Positions 30,069-34,401 of a stretch of DNA of 34,401 bases are shown in pieces. This stretch comes from Rikenellaceae bacterium DTU001 (GTDB taxonomy: Bacteria > Bacteroidota > Bacteroidia > Bacteroidales > DTU049). The DNA is taken from assembly GCA_001512885.1 (NCBI GenBank), contig LFSZ01000116.1, forward strand, positions 1 to 34,401, read 5' to 3'. How positions within the stretch are numbered: the first letter of the stretch is position 1; each line of letters starts with the position of its first letter. Made by a program: the position numbers and the translations under genes. The notes under the pieces were generated by a model. It had not been told where the DNA came from, made no database searches, and was given only the letters and a program-made list of their open reading frames with translations.

Positions 30069-30908
30069 ATGAAAATTGATATTAATAGTGCTTTATTTGC
30101 TACATTTGCTACCATTATTATTTGGTTTTTTTTTAGATTATCTATCCTGCATAATATTAAAGTACCTATTAATATATCTTTAGAATTAGAAGGCAAATTT
30201 GCAATAGATACTAATGTTACTGGTATATTTAGAGGTGAAGGATATCAATTTCTTCTTAATAATAAGCTTTTCAAAGATACTTTTCGTATAAATATTACTG
30301 ATTATCATAAGACCGAAAATCAAGATACTATTACTTATTTCGTTTCAAAAAATAATATTATTGATAAGATTAATTCTAATTATTTGAATAAACTATCTAT
30401 CAATTTGATAGATATAGCTATCGATAGTTTGATTTTTGATATATTAAACTTAGTAGAAAAAGATTTAATAATACAACCAAATTATGAAATTACTCTATCG
30501 GGAAATTACAATTTGAGAAACATAAAAGTTTATCCTTCTAAAGTAAAAGTTTTATTAAAAAAATCAGAAGCTGATACCATTAATTATATTCCTACAGAAT
30601 TATTCTACATAGACAATATTAATAAAAGATCTGATACTGTACCTTTGGCTAAAATATCTGATAAATACAAACTGAAAAAACCTATTAATAAAGTTATAGT
30701 CAATTACGATATTTATAAATATTACGATACAGTATTTTCATATACATACAATAACCGTACATATGATTTTAATATTTATTCTAATGAACCTGTAAATAAA
30801 AACTTATTTAATATTAAAGTAAGCAATGACACTTTATTTTTAGAGCCACATACTAATATTCAAAATCAAATTATCAAAATCGATCCCTCATATTATTATC
30901 TAAAGTGA
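30069..30908 (+). CDS. YbbR/CdaR-like membrane-anchored protein
   Basis: The 279-residue protein has an N-terminal membrane helix (about 8-27) and a periplasmic beta-rich part with weak YbbR-type repeats. It starts with 'ILHNIKVPINISLELEG' at about 26-42, with a later segment 'NYEITLSGNYNLRNIKVYPSKVKV' (about 141-164). YbbR repeats in CdaR regulate the c-di-AMP cyclase in Firmicutes; in Bacteroidota the YbbR-like gene follows yajC, as here, and its role is less clear. The repeat match is poor, so the family call rests partly on position. It is very rich in Ile, Asn and Lys. Confidence 0.7.
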   Translation: MKIDINSALFATFATIIIWFFFRLSILHNIKVPINISLELEGKFAIDTNVTGIFRGEGYQFLLNNKLFKDTFRINITDYHKTENQDTITYFVSKNNIIDKINSNYLNKLSINLIDIAIDSLIFDILNLVEKDLIIQPNYEITLSGNYNLRNIKVYPSKVKVLLKKSEADTINYIPTELFYIDNINKRSDTVPLAKISDKYKLKKPINKVIVNYDIYKYYDTVFSYTYNNRTYDFNIYSNEPVNKNLFNIKVSNDTLFLEPHTNIQNQIIKIDPSYYYLK

Positions 30909-31005
30909 ATTTATTAAATTATTAATAAAAACGATCAAATATAACGAGAGTATATGAGAAGTGGAGTGGATGCTAAATGAAATATCGCAAATTATATGTA
31001 ACGAG

Positions 31006-33621
31006 CTACTTCAAATAATTTTCATTAAAGAAATTGATATAGTTTTCTTCATTTTTTTCTGTAAAAAATTTAGGATAATTGATCGAATTTATTACAAAAA
31101 TTTTACCATCAGCTACATTAATTAAATTTTTAATTTGTTGATTTTCTTTTATAGTATTATAATAATTAAGAGCCTTAGTTTTAGAGTTAAAATATCCAAT
31201 AGATGCTATCATGCGAGTATCTGTTAAAAAAGTAACATTTACATTAAAGTTTACTGATTTATAAGATTGCTCATTAAAATCAGAAATAGCTATTTTCATT
31301 TCATTAGCAGTGACTTTCAATGGATCGAAAGAAATAATTATCAGATGTATGTCATCTTCATTAGGTATGATATAGGGATTATTGATAATACCAGCTGAGT
31401 TTTTATCACTATTTTGGTTATTATTATTATTTTTATTTGGATTATTTTCATTTAATAAAGCAAGTAAATATTCTGATTGAGAAGCTACCTCAGTATTGGG
31501 ATAAGATCTGATAATCTCTGGAAGCAAAGACAATAAAGTATCTGTTTTAGTAAGATTAGCGAGAGATATTGATTTCATAAACGATAGCTTAGCGAGCACT
31601 GATAAATCATGAAATTTTGTTATACCAGTATCTGTTAGAGCTAGCACTTCAGAGAATTGATTGTTTTGTAAAGCTGTAAATGTTTTTAATAAATATTCAC
31701 TAGCTAGATCCTCCTCTGAAGCTATATGTTTATAATATTCGGGATCTAAGACCAGATGTGCGTAAAAGGAATTGGGATATAAACGCAAAAGACTGTCTTT
31801 ACAAGACAACATATCATTATTTTTACCTATCTCCTTAGCTGATATATAGCAGAGATAAAAAGCTTCATCGGCTTTATTATTGTTAGGAAAACGACGATTA
31901 AGCTCTTGAAAATAATACAAGGCTTTGTCATATTCTTTTAGATTAGTGAAATAGATTTTACCAGCAGTATATATAGCTTCTTCGATTCTTTTATTAGAAT
32001 TAGAAAAATCTTCTGGTGTTTTAGGAATATTCTTTAAATAATATTCTCGTTTAGCGGGATCTGAAAGATTTTTAATTGAATCAGAAGCTAGCATAGTAGT
32101 ATCTTCTGCGAAATAATCTTCTATTATAGGAGTTTTATTTTTTAACCTCCATAGATCTTCTAATGGTCTACCACCCCATCTTTGCTTAAATTCATTTTTG
32201 CCTGCAGTTATAGTATTATTATTATAAAAATACCATTGAGTACTAGTGGATGCAGTATTGTAAAATACAGGAGCATTAGCCATCTCTTGTCGCAGTCTTT
32301 GCTGCTCTTCTTGTTTTTTTCTTTGCTCTTCTATTTTATAATTTTGTATTAATATATCTACGTGGGCCAAAAGTTCCTCTTCTGATAATTTAGAAAGTTT
32401 TTGTACTGAATCTTCTAATGCAATAGTATTGAGAGCTGTAATGAGATCTTTGAGAGTAGCAGCTCTATTTTGATGTTTTTGATAATCAGGAAAATTATTA
32501 GGCATTACTTGCACTGCCGAATCATAATACATTTGAGATTCTTTATACAAACGCTTATTATAATATAAATCCCCCAAAGTAGTATATGTCAGTGCTTTTT
32601 GATATAAATTAGTAGAGCTATTCTGAGCTGATAATTTCAAATATTCTATTGCTTGGCTTTCATTTTTTTGATTTAATTCTATTTTAGCGAGTGCGAAGTA
32701 TAAGGCATCGAGATATTCTTTGTTTTTGCTATCTGCTATCAATTTATTCAATGATTTCTTTAAATTTTCTGATTTATTATGTGAATTTTCTAAACATTGT
32801 GCTGCTAGTATATTACCATAAAGAGTCATCTCATAGGGAGGATTTTTTTTGAGAAGTTTATTAATAGTAGCGAGAGCTTCGTCATTTTTATTTAATTTAT
32901 TTAGTAATTGAGCTTTTATAAATAATAATCTATATTCTGTATTCTTTTTTTGCTTTTTTGCTAGAGCTTTGTCAATAGCATTGATTGCTCTATTATAATC
33001 ATGAACTTTGATATAATAATCAGCCTCAGCGATATGATATAATCTATCTATAGATTTATTAGTGAGTCCACGACTTACACGATCTTCTACTTGGGCAAGC
33101 ATATTTAATACTTGACTAGTTTTGCCTTCTACGAGATACGTAATAGCATCCCATAATAATGCTTCTGTAGCTTCAGGATTTTTATCAAAATATACAATTA
33201 TATGAGAAAAAATTTCATGAGCACCTGGGTAGTCTTGCTTTAATAGCCGCGCTTTGCCTATCATTAAATATGCATCATCTATCCACTTAACATATTCTAT
33301 GCCATTAAAATTCATACTATGCTTAGCTATCACTTTCATTCCCTTTTCTATTGCTCTTTCACATAAAGGTGATACTGATGATAACTGTTGATGATTATCA
33401 AAAGTGAATACTTTTAATATTTCATTAAAATTGTCTACATTTTGCTTCTCTATGAGTGCAAAAGCTTGCTTCAGTGCTTCATTACCATTAAAATATGCAT
33501 TGTAATGAGCTGTAAGATTATGATATGAACGTGAAAAAAATGTATTTTTCTTAGTAGAGCATCCTACTAAAATTATCATTGTCAAGAAAAATATTATAAA
33601 ATATTTTATGTTTTTTATCAT
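31006..33621 (-). CDS. porW: T9SS lipoprotein PorW/SprE-like, TPR protein
   Basis: PorW/SprE is an outer-membrane-associated lipoprotein needed for type IX secretion and, in gliders, motility; it is thought to link the translocon to the motor/ring. The 871-residue protein has a lipoprotein signal (LVGC at 18-21, lipidated C21). The family's opening follows: 'TFFSRSYHNLTAHYNAYFNG' at about 27-46. Many tetratricopeptide-type helical repeats run through about 100-400 and 545-720. An acidic/Asn-rich linker near 725-740 precedes a C-terminal domain with 'LIIISFDPLKVTANEMKIAI'. A Gln/Glu/Arg-rich coiled segment lies near 430-450. It is unlinked to the gld operon but in the same window. Confidence 0.87.
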   Translation of the reverse strand: MIKNIKYFIIFFLTMIILVGCSTKKNTFFSRSYHNLTAHYNAYFNGNEALKQAFALIEKQNVDNFNEILKVFTFDNHQQLSSVSPLCERAIEKGMKVIAKHSMNFNGIEYVKWIDDAYLMIGKARLLKQDYPGAHEIFSHIIVYFDKNPEATEALLWDAITYLVEGKTSQVLNMLAQVEDRVSRGLTNKSIDRLYHIAEADYYIKVHDYNRAINAIDKALAKKQKKNTEYRLLFIKAQLLNKLNKNDEALATINKLLKKNPPYEMTLYGNILAAQCLENSHNKSENLKKSLNKLIADSKNKEYLDALYFALAKIELNQKNESQAIEYLKLSAQNSSTNLYQKALTYTTLGDLYYNKRLYKESQMYYDSAVQVMPNNFPDYQKHQNRAATLKDLITALNTIALEDSVQKLSKLSEEELLAHVDILIQNYKIEEQRKKQEEQQRLRQEMANAPVFYNTASTSTQWYFYNNNTITAGKNEFKQRWGGRPLEDLWRLKNKTPIIEDYFAEDTTMLASDSIKNLSDPAKREYYLKNIPKTPEDFSNSNKRIEEAIYTAGKIYFTNLKEYDKALYYFQELNRRFPNNNKADEAFYLCYISAKEIGKNNDMLSCKDSLLRLYPNSFYAHLVLDPEYYKHIASEEDLASEYLLKTFTALQNNQFSEVLALTDTGITKFHDLSVLAKLSFMKSISLANLTKTDTLLSLLPEIIRSYPNTEVASQSEYLLALLNENNPNKNNNNNQNSDKNSAGIINNPYIIPNEDDIHLIIISFDPLKVTANEMKIAISDFNEQSYKSVNFNVNVTFLTDTRMIASIGYFNSKTKALNYYNTIKENQQIKNLINVADGKIFVINSINYPKFFTEKNEENYINFFNENYLK

Positions 33622-33658
33622 TAATACTAAAAAATTTTTTTGAATAACGTATATTAAA

Positions 33659-33688
33659 CAAAATTAATATATTTTAATAATTTACAAA
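33659..33688 (-). promoter_or_regulatory. Promoter of porW
   Basis: TTTG (33685-33688), 18 bases, TAATTTTG (33659-33666) on the minus strand, with a leader of about 30 bases. It lies just inside the flank of the MITE-like copy at 33705-33944. Confidence 0.55.
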
Positions 33689-33704
33689 ATTATTAATTTT
33701 TTTT

Positions 33705-33944
33705 GGTTCTATAACGTTTTACATGTATAAAGATTAAAAAGAGTTGATTTTTAATATTGGTTTATTTATTATTAGACAGTTATATATCAACCACAAAGTT
33801 CTCAAAGAAGGCACAAAGAACACAGAAAAGTATGGAATTAAAAGGGCTACAAATGGGACTTTGTGATAAAAAAAATAGCCTAAATAATTAAAAAATTGTT
33901 ATTTTTTTGTAACAATCTAAAATTTGATTGCCCAAATTATAACC
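33705..33944. mobile_element. MITE-like element, copy 2 (decayed, inverted)
   Basis: The reverse complement of this stretch aligns with the element at 13991-14287 over nearly its whole length. The GGTTCTATAACGTTTTA end is intact at 33705. The other end has shrunk to GGTTATAATTTGGG (complement of bases up to 33944). About 30 bases between CACAAAG words are missing relative to copy 1, as is part of the stretch near the intact end. No 8-base target duplication is visible here. Copies 1 and 2 form inverted repeats about 19.4 kb apart. Confidence 0.7.
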
Positions 33945-34004
33945 TGAGATATGTTGGATGTGGAGAATTGGAAACTTGAAAACTAATCAGTCGGAACGGA
34001 AAAC

Positions 34005-34032
34005 TAACATATGTTTCAATTAACATATGTTA
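34005..34032. repeat. Paired TAACATATGTT repeats at the transposase 3' end
   Basis: TAACATATGTT occurs at 34005-34015 and again at 34021-34031. Each contains the 10-base palindrome AACATATGTT. The second overlaps the last codons of the transposase fragment. This may be near one end of the insertion sequence, but no terminal inverted repeat can be matched because the other end is outside the window. Confidence 0.4.
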
Positions 34033-34400
34033 AATTCACTAACTCTCTATACCGATACCACGCCCACCTGTCCGAGGATGCAAGATTGAGCATTCGCCCA
34101 GTATTGCTTACAGTCTTGCCTGTGAGGTATTTACCCATCACTACATACCACATAATGTAGTTTTGCAGGTATTTGGTAGCTACGCCCCTAAATTTGAAAT
34201 ATATCCAATTAGTGAATTCACTAGCTTTTTTCTTGACAGTACTTAGGCTATATATACCTCGCTTTTGCCTATGGCTGGTTACTATTTCTTTGTGCTTGAT
34301 TACATTCCTTCTAACCTTTTTGAATGCTTTTTTATTACTGCTACACATGACTCCATCCTTTGGCATCTTAGCCTTCAGAAATTGCTCTATCTGTTCTGAA
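34016..34400 (-). CDS. Transposase C-terminal part (IS1595-like), cut by window edge
   Basis: The frame is open to the right edge, so the gene continues beyond the window; the ATG at 34366 is probably internal (SEQIEQFLKAK precedes it in frame). The visible part has 'KDGVMCSSNKKAFKKV' and 'RGIYSLSTVKKKASEFTNW' followed by 'FRGVATKYLQNYIMWY', which resembles the end of DDE transposases of the IS1595 family, where the GVATKYLQNYL-W signature is common. Base composition is clearly less AT-rich than the neighbouring genes, which supports recent transfer. Whether the element is intact cannot be seen. The family call is from memory of the motif. Confidence 0.6.
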   Translation of the reverse strand, partial: SEQIEQFLKAKMPKDGVMCSSNKKAFKKVRRNVIKHKEIVTSHRQKRGIYSLSTVKKKASEFTNWIYFKFRGVATKYLQNYIMWYVVMGKYLTGKTVSNTGRMLNLASSDRWAWYRYRELVNLTYVN

Positions 34401-34401
34401 C

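Overview
The window is AT-rich chromosomal DNA from a member of the Bacteroidota. Three signs point there. First, it carries the type IX secretion (T9SS)/gliding set porP-gldK-gldL-gldM-gldN and a distant porW/sprE-like lipoprotein gene. Second, it has Bacteroidota-typical proteins (DUF3822, DUF58, a DUF1573 lipoprotein next to yajC, an LptE-like lipoprotein behind a sigma-54 activator). Third, many genes have a TAnnTTTG -7 promoter element, sometimes with TTTG 18-22 bases upstream. The sequence does not let me name a genus.

Layout. 1-630: a four-helix-bundle (23S IVS-type) gene between pyrimidine-rich repeats. 702-5725: lpdA (+), a Dps-like ferritin (-), guaA (+) and a DUF58 gene (+). 5777-11967: a strong bidirectional terminator, then the minus-strand T9SS core operon in transcription order porP, gldK, gldL, gldM, gldN, with a recognisable promoter. 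11968-14336: a loose, accessory-like stretch with a decayed small secreted-protein gene, a sugar-type MFS permease whose last codons run through a short repeat, and a 297-bp MITE-like element. 14337-18917: an AsmA-like protein, a small membrane protein, a TonB-family protein and gcvH. 19086-23729: sppA with an overlapping periplasmic thioredoxin-like gene, and the coupled set sigma-54 activator, lptE, TPR protein. 23846-30908: a lipocalin-like lipoprotein, pcm, tRNA-Ser(UGA), the overlapping set membrane protein/DUF3822/rsmD, gltX, then DUF1573, yajC and a YbbR-like gene. 31006-33621: porW/sprE-like. 33705-34401: a second, decayed and inverted copy of the MITE-like element, then the 3' part of a transposase gene cut by the window edge, in visibly less AT-rich DNA.

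Most of the window is core envelope, secretion, translation and central-metabolism genes. GldK/L/M/N and PorP/SprF form the secretion motor and its surface ring; PorW/SprE is a lipoprotein of the same system. AsmA, LptE, TonB, SppA and YajC serve envelope building and protein export.

I did not find a convincing new multi-gene system. The least explained signals are non-coding: the inverted pair of TIR-bounded elements with internal CACAAAG dyads, the GTCTC-type repeats beside the four-helix-bundle gene and inside the permease 3' end, several -7 elements so close to start codons that mRNAs should have almost no leader, and a strong Shine-Dalgarno sequence on the ferritin gene.
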